The notes beneath the pieces were generated by a model. It had not been told where the DNA came from and did not search any database. It saw only the letters and a list, made by a program, of their open reading frames with translations. A DNA stretch of 64,000 nucleotides from Protostelium mycophagum (lineage: Eukaryota; Evosea; Variosea; Protosteliida; Protosteliaceae): NCBI GenBank assembly GCA_002081555.1, contig KV921028.1:165323-229322 (forward strand). The letters run 5' to 3'. Each line of letters opens with the position of its first letter. Within the stretch, counting starts at the first letter, position 1. A program made the translations under genes and the position numbers. Positions 24,966 to 35,157 of the stretch are shown here, in pieces.

Positions 24966-27242
24966 TTATTGTTTGTTATTTTTACTTGGGCTTTGGTTCC
25001 CCACGTACATCTGATGACGTCACATTATGAGACGAAATTTTGTGAAAAAATCACTCACACTTCTGAGTGTTGTGTAGTAATGAGGAGGTAGTGATTTGTG
25101 CCAGAGGATCAGGTACCAAAGTCGGGCCGACGCATGTCCGCTGAGAAAAAGCCAAAAATATTGGATGCGCAAATCCTCGTAGTTCACCTTCTCTAGGTCA
25201 GAAATGTCTCGTTGTAGACAAGTTGAAAAATAATAAATTTGAAAAAATATAATTTACTTTTGTGAATTGTTTCTCCTTCTGGATGTTGTCAATATCTCCT
25301 CGCAACTGTGCCAACAGATTTTGGTATTTTTCGTCGACACCAGGAAGCGCTATCTTGTCAAGGTCGACATTCTGAGACAGCCGATAAGCTTCAGGCTCCC
25401 TTCACTTATCAATCAAAATCGCAAAAGTCGTATTCTAATGAAACCGCCCCCTCACCTCCCCGGTACAGCGAACAGACAGAGCGCGTTGTAGACCGTCGCC
25501 ATTTGGTCTTCTTCTCCATTGCTTAAGAATCTCAGCGAAGAAAATAACTCCGCAGCCTCCGAAAATCTGTGGAAATTTCATTACGTAATGACGTCATGTC
25601 ACGTGACCTCTCTTGCGACATGGCTTTTGCGGCCTGTACAGCTTGATAGGCTCTCATCCAATAGGGGTGTGTAGATATGTACAATGACGTCATCCCGATA
25701 CTTGCACCAGATAAAAATAGACCCCATGGCCCTGCGTGATATTACCAATAAATTACTCAATTCTCTTGGCTTTTTATGACAGAAATAGTTTCAAATGAAT
25801 TCATAAATCTTGTGCTTAGCATTACGATCGATGACGTCATCAACTCACCCAACATTCTGTGACATATACCCATCGCACTTCCCGCCAAAACGGCACTCAA
25901 ATGTGCGTAACTATTGGATTGTAGATCGTCCATCTCACTGTACATGAATTGGCTGTACGGGATGTACAAAACAGATAACAATCCGAGACCTACCGGACCC
26001 GAGACACCCCTCAGGAAGCGGGTGGCAGGGAGGGGTCTGATCTTATTCTCCCGCCAAAAAATGGAAAACCCCAAGAGTCCCAGGTTCACCCTGCGAAATT
26101 TCAAAAAGACTTGGGGACAACGTCGACAAAAAACTGTCGACGATGGGACTCACATTCCGAGACCCTTGATCTTGTTTGCTGTATACGATTCGCTTCTCTC
26201 TGTTGGAGTGCACATCTACAACGAGTCATTTATTCATCTTTTTTTTTCCTTTTTTATAGATTGTTCATTCTACAACAGGAGAAATCTTGAGGAAAATTCG
26301 ACGGAAATTACGGACCTGAGCGACAGTCCCTGCGATACAGAGAGTGATTAAAAGCCAAAACAACACGGCCTTTCCGTGTTTAGCTTCGACAGCGTGGCCC
26401 ATCACCAAAAACCCTAAAACCCCAGCCGTCAGATTCCCATAATTGTCGTGGAAAAAGGGGCACGATAAAATCTTCAAAAAATCCTGGGCTTGTCATTTTC
26501 AGGAATTCAAAGTGGAAATAAATGTGAAAAAAATTACCATGTCAGTATTTTTATTCGAATAAAATATAATATTCACGATCTTTTTCATCTACAACTGACC
26601 GAAATTTCGTGGAAAATTCACCGAAAAATGGGGGTCCATCCACAGCTTCATGGATAGATTGTAATCATATCTGTGCTGTAGCAGAAAATGTGTCATAGTT
26701 GTGGACGCACAGACGACATAAGTCAGCGGTGTGAATGTAGTTCTAAAAGATTTCACCCAGAATTTTGGCGCTTGAAGAAAGTCTGAATTCTTCAATTTAA
26801 ATGGGTAGAAAGTGATTTCAACTTTAATCATGATGAAAGTAAGAGGATGAAAAAGACAAACAGGATGATTGTCTTTGGACGCACCTGGGAATCCGCCAGA
26901 GAGGACGGTGACCTCTTTACCAGTCCGGTTAACTTCTTCTAATGTGAGGCGATGTGTCTCCTCTATCTCGTTGTCGTAGCCACCTTTCTCATTTGATACT
27001 GACCGACCCTTTTATTTTGAGAATGAAAGTGATCGAGATTTATTCTTCACCAGGGACTTGATCTTGAATGAAGAGTTTAAAAGATGTGTGCTAACGGCAT
27101 TACTCGTCTTGATTGTGTGATATTGATCATGTATTGAAATGATTGGTTTTGATGTCGACTTATTGATTCTCAAAAGGTGGGAGGTGGTACATCCTGTCAA
27201 GTGTGTTTTTTGGGACCTTGATCCTCTCAGCAACGTGATCAT
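24966..27242 (-). CDS. Rhomboid-family intramembrane serine protease, probably mitochondrial (PARL-like)
   Basis: Start at 27,242 (MITLLRGSRSQKTHLTGC). The first ~55 residues are rich in Ser/Thr/Arg/Lys with almost no acids, like a mitochondrial presequence. Rhomboid features: PFFHDNYGNLTAGVLGFLVM (the loop-helix with H and N), GVSG holding the catalytic Ser (about 26,010), and YAHLSAVLAGSAMG with the partner His (about 25,890). Downstream are extra segments (MRAYQAVQAAKAMSQERF; LRGDIDNIQKEKQF) not typical of the core family. The last exon can end MYVGNQSPSKNNKQ (stop 24,966) after a 48-nt intron; without that splice the frame stops at 25,020. An intron near 26,479-26,621 starts with the GAAATTTC pair. 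Family call is good; organelle is inferred. Confidence 0.68.
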
Positions 27243-27330
27243 GATCTGTGGCTGTCAGATTTACGCTCCAATCTCGTTGTATTCCCATTCCAAAAGCGTT
27301 GTCCTTGTTGACAGCAGCACACCCGCTACA
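27243..27330. promoter_or_regulatory. Putative bidirectional promoter, 88 bp
   Basis: Separates the start codons of the divergent rhomboid and Ras-like genes. It is one of three such spacers of 88-96 bp in this window. No TATA box seen. Confidence 0.45.
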
Positions 27331-28422
27331 ATGACATCCAGAAGACTTCGAAAACCTCTAAAGATAGTGAGGGAAAGATGAGAATGAAATCTGATGCTCG
27401 CAGTCTGTCTTTGGCGATCATAATGTGGGAAAAACGAGTCTGATATCACTATTTATGAATGGATATTGGAATTCAAGTGCTAAAACACAACGTAAATATA
27501 CAGTGGCTGATGCATATGATGATGATGATTATGCAGTAAATCAGAGAACATGGAAAAAACTGCTGCACATCGAGAGTGTGTTCTTCATTTTAGAACTTTT
27601 CGAAGCTGCAACACTTAACCTATCGCACATAGAACCACACATTTTGAGTGAGATGTTCCCTACGGATGACATTCAATCGTACTGATGACGATCTCAGAAC
27701 CAGATGCCATGGTCTTTGTATATTCAACACAATGTCGAGTGAGCTTCGACAGACTCATCCTCTTTACAGAAAATATAGGTGACAAGACACGGGAGCAGGT
27801 GAAGTTTTGTTTTTGATCCCTCAATATTCGAAACGTAGACAATGGGATACCTCAGCTTTCCTCTGTCGACATTAGATTTCCATGATCAAGACGCAGTTTG
27901 GGGACTCCGACCCATTGAAATAACAAAATTTCATTAGACAAATGAATTTCAGCAACTCCGGGTCGTCTTTGGCGGTCCTGGTGGTGCCCGAACCGAATAT
28001 TTCCTGTATTTTGTTGAGATTTTATTTCCTGAAAATAATATTATATTTATTTTTGTGAAGGTACCTGTGATATTAGTCGGTAATAAGTCAGACCAAGCAG
28101 GGTTACGAGAGGTGATCATCCGCATTCTCCCGCCAAAATGTCTTTTAAAAATTGAAATTGACTGCGGACTGAGCAGTGCAAAGAAAAATTTTCCCGCCAA
28201 AATGACATTCGTCTACAACTCTCGCAGGTCTCTCAGGACGAGGGCATCAAGCTGTCAACATCACGGGGGTGGCTATTCATAGAAACGAGTGTCACTATGG
28301 GCACAGATGTAGATGAGGCCTTTACACGGCTAGTCAGAAGAACGATTCCGCATGACAGAGAGATGTATGAGGTGACCGAAGGAGGCAATAGAAGAGAGAA
28401 GATAAAGTGTATCGTGACGTAA
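27331..28422 (+). CDS. Ras-like protein with CaaX box and degenerate switch II (possible pseudo-GTPase)
   Basis: Start at 27,331 (MTSRRLRKPLKI, spliced to SVFGDHNVGKTSLISLF). G1 (GDHNVGKTS) is intact, as are G4 (VILVGNKSDQ, about 28,070) and G5 (FIETSV, about 28,280). The G3 position reads LELFEAATLNLSHIEPHIL, where Ras has LEILDTAGQEEFTAMRDQYI: the DxxG motif is gone (E-A-A-T). Next is PDAMVFVYSTQCRVSFDRLI, matching Ras helix/strand text, and the tail KCIVT ends in CIVT, a CaaX box. Stop 28,420-28,422. The intron after LFTENIG is longer (about 27,780-28,060), and its borders are the weakest part. It is a close structural relative of the minus-strand Ras-like gene 3 kb away, but they differ greatly in switch regions. 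Confidence 0.78.
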
Positions 28423-28718
28423 TGGTGTGGCTGATCAGAAGGCGGGTTGCCCAGAGGAGCCCGAGATGTAAAAATTTCTTCAGAGGTCGAGAAAAATGAC
28501 GTCATAAAGAAACGACCCGTGGATAACCGCCCATTTTCACGTTAAGGAACTGATAGGTGTCAAAGAGGATTTCTCCGGAAGTCACGGTTATTGACGTGCA
28601 ATGTGCGGTAGCATAACGTAACATTTGTAACCAAGAATTGGGCAAAATCAGAACACTTTTACTTTACGAGCACGGTGAGAACACGAGAGCAAGGACGATC
28701 ACAGATTGACTCTTCTAG

Positions 28719-30449
28719 ATGCACAGAGCCCTCGTCTTACTCTTTACCATCGCCGTCGCTGCTGCCTTCTGGCAAAATGCCGGACGTGCCCAGCCCGAAT
28801 CCCTCCACACGATCACACTTGCCGTTAAGCAACGTGCCAACGCCGCCGCCACTTGCGATAGTCTGTTGATGGAGGTCTCTGAGCCCTCATCTCCTTCCTA
28901 CGGAAAGCACAAGACACTCGCTGAGGTCAACTCCATCATGCTGGACGTTGAGGCCGTTAAGAGAGTCGAAGACTTTTTGACCACCAAGGGATTCACCTTC
29001 ACCACCGTTGGTGACTACATCAAGGTTACCTCCAAGGTCGCTGAGCTCGAGTCCCTCCTCAATACCCAATTCAACAAGTTCACCCACGCCAAGATCGGAC
29101 GCTCTGCTCTTAAGGCCTCTGCTCTCACTCTGCCCAATGAGGTATACAGGCTTTTTATGCCTCGTTTGTGAAATCATATCTGATTAATCCAGATCGTCAA
29201 CGACATCGACCTTGTTTTGAACACTGATCTGCCCTCTGTTGTTCCCCACAAGATCATGTCCACTTCCATGAGCTTTGACACCCCCACAACCACTCTATCT
29301 CTGATCAACAAGGTCTATGGAATCAAGAACAACACAGTCACAACTGCCAGCCAGTCTCTCTTTGAGGCTCTCGGACAGAACTTCTCACCCGACGATCTCG
29401 CCCAATTCCAGTCATCCTTCAACATCCCCAACATCCCCATCTCCAAGGTCACCGGTAACAACGACGGTGGTGACGTGAGTACCTCTTTTGAATTGTAGTC
29501 CATCTAATCTTAACAGTGTTCCAACAACCCCAACGACTGTGGAGAGGCCAATCTCGACGTTCAATACATGATCGCCGTCGCCCAATCTCCCAACACCCAC
29601 TACAGAGTCATCGATCAATCCGTCCAAGATCCCTTCTACGATTGGATCATCGACTTGTCCCAGGCCAGCAAGCCCGCTTTCGTCCACTCTGTTTCTTACG
29701 GATCTCTTGCCCCTGAGGACGACAAGAACGACATGGTCAGATTCAACACCGAAACTTGCAAGCTCGGTTTGAGAGGAGTCACCATCGTCGTTGCCTCTGG
29801 TGATGACGGAGTTGCCAACTTCCCCGCCAGAAACGACCCCAGCCAATGTGGTTTCGTTCCCTCTTTCCCTGCCACCTCCCCCTACGTCCTCGCCGTCGGA
29901 GCCACCCAGGGTCCAGAGGCCGGAACCAAGGAGATCGCCTGTACATCTGATGCCGGAGGTCTCATCACCACTGGTGGTGGTTTCTCCGTCACTTTCGACA
30001 GACCCAGCTACCAGAGCAAGGCTGTCACCAACTACTTTGCCATCGCTAAGAACCTCCCCGCCAAGGCTGACTTTGCTTCCACCGGAAGAGGATACCCCGA
30101 TGTTGCCGCTCTCGGTCACAACTACGTCATTGTAGACGGAGGACAGACCCTCGTCGAGTCCGGAACTTCCGCATCCGCCCCCGTCTTTGCCGCCATCTTG
30201 ACCCTCATCAACGACCAGCGTCTTGCTGCCGGTAAGACCACCCTTGGATTCGTCAACCCCGCTCTCTACAAGGCCCCCGCCACCGTCTGGAACGACATCA
30301 CTGAGGGCAGAAACAACTGTGCCGCCGGAGAACCTCAACAGCAGGTATGCTGCCCCGAGGGATTCACCGCTGCCAAGGGATGGGATCCTCTTACTGGACT
30401 TGGTTCACCCAGATTCCAGCAGTTGAGCTCTTTCCTCTCTGGTCTGTAA
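28719..30449 (+). CDS. Sedolisin (S53) tripeptidyl-peptidase-like serine-carboxyl protease
   Basis: Acid protease of the TPP1/sedolisin family, 545 residues. Signal peptide (ALVLLFTIAVAAAFWQ), then a pro-domain (about residues 25-190: TLAVKQRANAAATCDSLL and VEDFLTTKGFTFTTVGDYIK). The catalytic domain has the triad Glu and Asp in GEANLDVQY (about residues 245/249) and Ser in GTSASAP (about 453), the oxyanion Asp in SGDDG, and the Ca-site end (DITEGRNNC, GWDPLTGLG). Exons 28,719-29,141, 29,193-29,474 and 29,517-30,449; introns are 51 and 42 nt. Stop 30,447-30,449, then AATAAA. Codons are strongly C-ending (AAC, ATC, GTC, GCC), unlike neighbouring genes, which suggests very high expression or foreign origin. 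Probably lysosomal or secreted digestion of food prey. Confidence 0.95.
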
Positions 30450-31028
30450 AGAATAAAGCCAGCCAGTTTCAAATCTCTTCTAATTCCATCTCCTAAGCAG
30501 GATTTTCTTACTTGCATGACTGCTTGACAACCGTCGAATCGATACTCTGACACGGGCAGAGGGGAGGTGTCGGCGTCTGATTTGATGTTGTGCACATGTC
30601 TACAAGAAAAATATTCTTCTTGCCAGTCTCAAGCTTATTCAGATGATCCATGTTCAGGCACAAACAGATTTGCTCGGGTGCATGGTGGTGCATGCATCGT
30701 TTATATCTGCAAGCAAAGAAGGTCCTCAACCGATGAACAGTCTCGTGAAAGATGGTGACTTACCTTCTCGTCGGTCTTGTGTTTGGTCAGAGTGTTTGTG
30801 AGAATCAAGGCACTGCAAGCCACGTTAATTCCACGTCATCTACCGCGGATCGCGGTAAGAAATTGCAGTGCCTTGATTGCCAACTTCTCAGCTGGCCCAT
30901 CTCAGCTCTCAGAAGTCCACAACTGTTTCAGTGTGCAACCATCAGGATCTCTTCACATATCTATCTCTGGCATTATCTATTGACAAATAATCATTCTGGG
31001 ATTTTATCTCAATTTCTTGTTCAATTTT
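30450..31028. other. Intergenic region with a nested hairpin
   Basis: 579 bp between the 3' ends of the convergent S53 and acyl-CoA synthetase genes. I find no coding exon. The distinct element is the hairpin at 30,803-30,878. The remainder is AT-rich toward 31,028. Confidence 0.5.
30803..30878. repeat. Perfect 16-bp inverted repeat with a nested 7-bp hairpin
   Basis: AATCAAGGCACTGCAA at 30,803-30,818 is the exact reverse complement of TTGCAGTGCCTTGATT at 30,863-30,878. Inside the 44-nt spacer, TACCGCG (30,841-30,847) and CGCGGTA (30,851-30,857) form a second stem with loop GAT. It lies between two converging 3' ends. It could be a small-RNA precursor, a foldback remnant or a 3'-end structure. 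Confidence 0.75.
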
Positions 31029-33654
31029 TTATTTTATATTTTTTTCTGCAATCTTTTGTGCAGATTTTTCTCTCATTAAATATTTCTGAACTTTTCCGGA
31101 AAGCGTCATGGGATATTCTTGTACAAAGAAGATATATTTGGGTATCTACAACTGTCATACACTAATAAAAACAGACGGTATACCTTATGATGTGAGATTT
31201 TCCCCTTGCAAAATTGTCGTACTTCCTCTTCCGTGATATCATGACCCTCTTTTGTGATAATCCACGCACAAACCTCCTCGCCGTACTTTTCCACGTCAGA
31301 AATAATGTCGACAATACACTCAGACCGTAGGACAGAGGACCCATCGGACATTAATGTAGACAGCTCACCTTTGGGTCGGGAACGCCGATCACTTGAACAT
31401 CTTTGATGTGATTATTCTTGTACAAAAATTCTTCAACTTCCCTGGGAGAAATATTCTCCCCACCCCTGATTATGGTGTCCTGACAATCTTTAGAACTTTC
31501 AGTGAATTTTCTTGCGGGAAGTGGCTCTTTGTAGATGTGATTGTAGTTCTGACTTCACCTTATTGCGACCTACAATCGAACAGTACAAGTCTTGATCGAG
31601 TGTGGCTATGTCTCCGGTGTGCATCCACCCTTCCTTTATACTCTCTCTTGTCTTCACTTCATCTTTCCAATAACCCCTCATCACCTACGAAAATTCAGTG
31701 AAATATATTGATTATTTTGAAATAAATTTTATTATTTTATTTTTATCTTTATTGATTTTCGGTTGATTTTTTGCAGATCATGTTTTAAAAATCTATAAAT
31801 AGCTCACTTGATAACCCCTGACCAATAACTCCCCCTCCTCTCCCACAGGAACGGTGTTCCCGGAACTGTCGACGATTTTTATTTCGGTATGGGGGAGTAT
31901 AGTCCCCACGGTGCTGGTACGTTTTTTGACCGGCGCATTTGATTGAGACTGGAAGCTCAGCGGGCTCGTCTCTGAAATTTCAATCAGTTTTCTCCGAATT
32001 TTCAATAATTTCGGGGAGATTTTACCCGTCATGCCGTAACCAATGGTGATCTCTTTCATGTGCATCTTAGATATAACCTGTCATGAGGTGTCACTATCAC
32101 CTGCCATTCATATGTCATCGTCCTACCTGCTCCATGACTTCCTCAGGACAATTGGAGCCAGCTGAAATCTCCGTTAATTTCAAACAGTTTAAAGTAAAAA
32201 CAGACTGACCCATTATGCCAGTCCTGAGTGTAGATAGATCATAGTCGTTGAATTGTGGCAGACTTAGCTCCGAAATAAACATCGTGGGGACCTTTGTACA
32301 TCAACGTCGACAGATTTTAAGGTCGACAAATGTCGACATAGATGAGAAATCCGTACACCGTGCAGAGCTGTGCATTTTTCCTGGGAAACGGCGTCGAGTG
32401 TTTCGACAGGATCAAAATTTTGTGCCGGCAGGACTATACAACTCCCATGGGTGATGGCTGCCAGACATCCTACCATCATTATTTTCCCGCCAATTCCAAT
32501 AACCCTGCACGAAATTTCCGTGAAAAGTCACCTAATGTCAAGCCGAAGCAGTGGTAGAGAGGGACTGGAATGCACAGGCTGTCATCGCTTGTCAACTTCA
32601 TGCCATCTCCAGCAGCCATTCCGTTATTCAATAAACCCACATGGGTCAGACTGGCACCCTTGGGAAGCCCTGTCGTCCCACTACAACGAGTCAACACAGA
32701 CCTTGTGTACATTATCGACAGGACCAAAAATAGGTGTTTGCACCTGGTGAACTGGATATTGATGACGTCATCATTACTGAGATCTCCAGAAGAAGAGATC
32801 ATCTTTTGAATCTTTTGGTGTGATTGTGGAGACATCAGGTCAGTCATGTTGGTGACCCCTGGAATGATGAGTGGATCAAACGATCCGCTTGTACGTACCG
32901 ATGACGTCATCATCTGAAGCCTGTATGACATGCTTCAGTGACGGTATATCCGCAGTACCCCACACCCCTGATATGTCATCATGACAGCAATGACGAGACG
33001 AAATGTGAATTAAGCACCTGATGTCTGCGCCACATCTTTTAGAACATTGATGTACTCTGTATTCTTAAACCGAGGGCTGACGACGATCCCTTTCGGATCA
33101 ACCAGCTTCATCGCGTTTCTGATCTGGGTGTCAGCTGTTGAATTGGATCCGTGATGACACCAACCTTATCTCCTCGGTTCTATATGCGGGATTCATGTTG
33201 ACGAGAATGACGCCGATCTTGAAGGCTGCAAATGCAGAGACAAGCCATTCCGCATTATTTGGCATCCACACAGCCAATCGGTCACCTTCACAAGATGTCA
33301 CCAGGATTCATGTACATTTTTCTGTCTGACCTTTTGTGAAACCAAGATCGATCAGATTGGTGGACATATTGTTCACGCGCTGATGAAATTCTGTCCAATT
33401 CCACCTTATGTTTTGAGATCTTGAGATCAATGCCATTCGACTGTTTCCCTCTTCACATTTCTTTGTCGTCAATCTTTTGTCAATCGATTTAGTTTAGATA
33501 CCTCATCAAACATCTGGCCGAGTGTCTGCAAGTTTAGAGGAGGAGATGAAGAACCCTTCAGGTACGAAAGGGATTGATCAGAACGAAATCTGGTGTTGAT
33601 AACATGTCTCCTGACTCTCAATTGTGATGAAGAGAAGGCCTTTCGTGCAAGCAT
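31029..33654 (-). CDS. Acyl-CoA synthetase, ACSF2-like, probably mitochondrial
   Basis: Activates medium-chain fatty acids to acyl-CoA. Start ATG at 33,654 ([18 protein letters not shown]), a basic presequence suggesting mitochondria; the frame is open further upstream only with a GTG. Landmarks in order: [12 protein letters not shown] (33,270), [14 protein letters not shown] (about 32,660, the AMP-binding loop), [12 protein letters not shown] spliced to [20 protein letters not shown] (about 32,450), [17 protein letters not shown] (32,030-31,950), [22 protein letters not shown] (about 31,640), [20 protein letters not shown] and [11 protein letters not shown] (about 31,090), the C-terminal catalytic Lys motif. 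Stop 31,029. The intron after FGLTLG starts with TTTTCACGGAAATTTC. Around a dozen exons; all core motifs intact. Confidence 0.9.
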
Positions 33655-33910
33655 GTGTATACTTGCGGTGATTATTTCACTGTAACTGACGGCAACAATT
33701 TTCACGCGCCAGAACTCATTTTTAAAATTTGAGATCGATCAGACCACATCAGACCAACCACAAACAATATTTCCTCAGGAGACATTGTGCAAATATATGA
33801 GGTTCCCACAAATGGAAGGAGATGTTCCTCCAAAAAATGGAAGAGCTCCAAGACGAGGGTCCTCTTCTAGATATGATAAATACTTGTTTCACAGCTAACG
33901 AAACGACAAA

Positions 33911-34678
33911 ATGAAGACATCATTGGCCATCATTACCTTGTTGGCCTTCTCATGTCTATATATACGAACAACACGCGCCGATGGTCTTGTTGGATTGATC
34001 ATCCAACTTTTAGGAATAGAGGGTGTTTGGGTTGGCGTCGATGCAGACGTTTGGATCAACCTACACGCCCACGTCAATGTCTTTGTAACGATCGGGATGA
34101 GAGGAGGCCTTCTAAGTGGCATTCTATTGCGGTATATCGGAACGGTAAGAGAACAGGGTATCCAAACACTTCTAATCAATACAGACTGCGCCCCTCGGCT
34201 CGGTCTACCCCTTCATTCCAGGGAATGTGGCCGTGTTAACCCTCCTCGCCGACCTCGATGTCACAGTAAGAGTCCGCGCCATCGTCGATGTTGGTATCGG
34301 AGAGCCATTCATCGATTACGACTATCTTCTCGTCCGTGAGTATTTGTCTCTCTTGTTGTTTTTCTTATCTCCATCAGTTCCATTATTAGGAGTTGATGCA
34401 GCTGTTGGTTTAGAGATCGGTGCCGGCCTGAGGATCCAGTACCTTCGTGCTCGTCTTTTATCCCCAGAGCTCCCTCCGGTAAGAATGCCAATTTGACACT
34501 TCATCGTCTGACACGTCACCAGCCACCCCCCGGGAGGGCCCCTGGTTTATTGCACGTACCCCCCTTCGGACCCCCCGCCTTACTCCCATCCGAATACGAC
34601 TTTGAGAGAAGAAGACTGTTCACAGTGTTACCGGAGATCCCCATCGGCGTATTTGTATTTGTACACGTCGAGATTTGA
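33911..34678 (+). CDS. Secreted valine-rich protein with alternating beta-strand pattern, unknown function
   Basis: Four exons (33,911-34,144; 34,185-34,335; 34,378-34,478; 34,523-34,678) join in frame to give 213 residues. Signal peptide (LAIITLLAFSCLYIRTTRA). The mature chain alternates hydrophobic and polar residues: GVWVGVDADVWINLHAHVNV, VTVRVRAIVDVGIG and IGVFVFVHVEI, as in beta-sheet or beta-barrel proteins. There is a proline/glycine-rich segment (PPPPPGRAPGLL) before the last strand. No cysteine pairs beyond one Cys in the signal region and no known catalytic motif. It diverges from the acyl-CoA synthetase, 256 bp apart. AATAAA follows the stop. I do not recognise the family. Confidence is high for a gene, low for any role. 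Confidence 0.75.
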
Positions 34679-35157
34679 TTGTAATAAAGTATGACAACTG
34701 TTTTTTCTCTGCATCTTTGGAGAAATCTAATGTCTTTAAAGATGTACATGTTTCACATCACAAAGAAGATAAACCATTCGGGGTCAAAATTGTTATATAT
34801 GAATCACAAATCGTTGTGATCTCTTGTCGAGGGAAGCCGATCTCAGCATGCGTGATGTTCGCTTTTCCATGTCTACTAATTTGAAAAGCGGATCTGTTTC
34901 ATCTTCACAGCTTAACTGTTTATTTTCAGTGTCTTATTCTATCTGCACGGTGAAAGATGATTCGTGGATCAAAACAGATCTGCATCAGAAAGCACATATC
35001 ATGCATTTAATCATACCTTTCGCGGTGAAGCAGAGTGTCTTCTATCTGTCCGTGGTGAAGGTGGTATTACAAATAAAGAGGGTACTTCCATCTGGTCTGT
35101 GTTCAGATGGATGACCCGTTGATAATGATTACTAGGAAGCGGTGTTTTCGCATGTCC
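34679..35157. other. Intergenic region between converging 3' ends
   Basis: 479 bp after the valine-rich secreted gene and before the PIGG stop. It holds the AATAAA of the former at about 34,682. Short frames show no domain. Nothing else supported. Confidence 0.5.

Noticed and set aside
29412-30338. 308-codon open frame on the minus strand
   Set aside because: It is antisense to the S53 catalytic exon and arises from that gene's C-ending codon bias; the plus-strand frame has an intact triad and motifs.
30752-31165. 137-codon plus-strand frame starting MVTYLLVGLVFG
   Set aside because: Covers the nested hairpin and the end of the acyl-CoA synthetase; hydrophobic text is a translation of AT-rich sequence.
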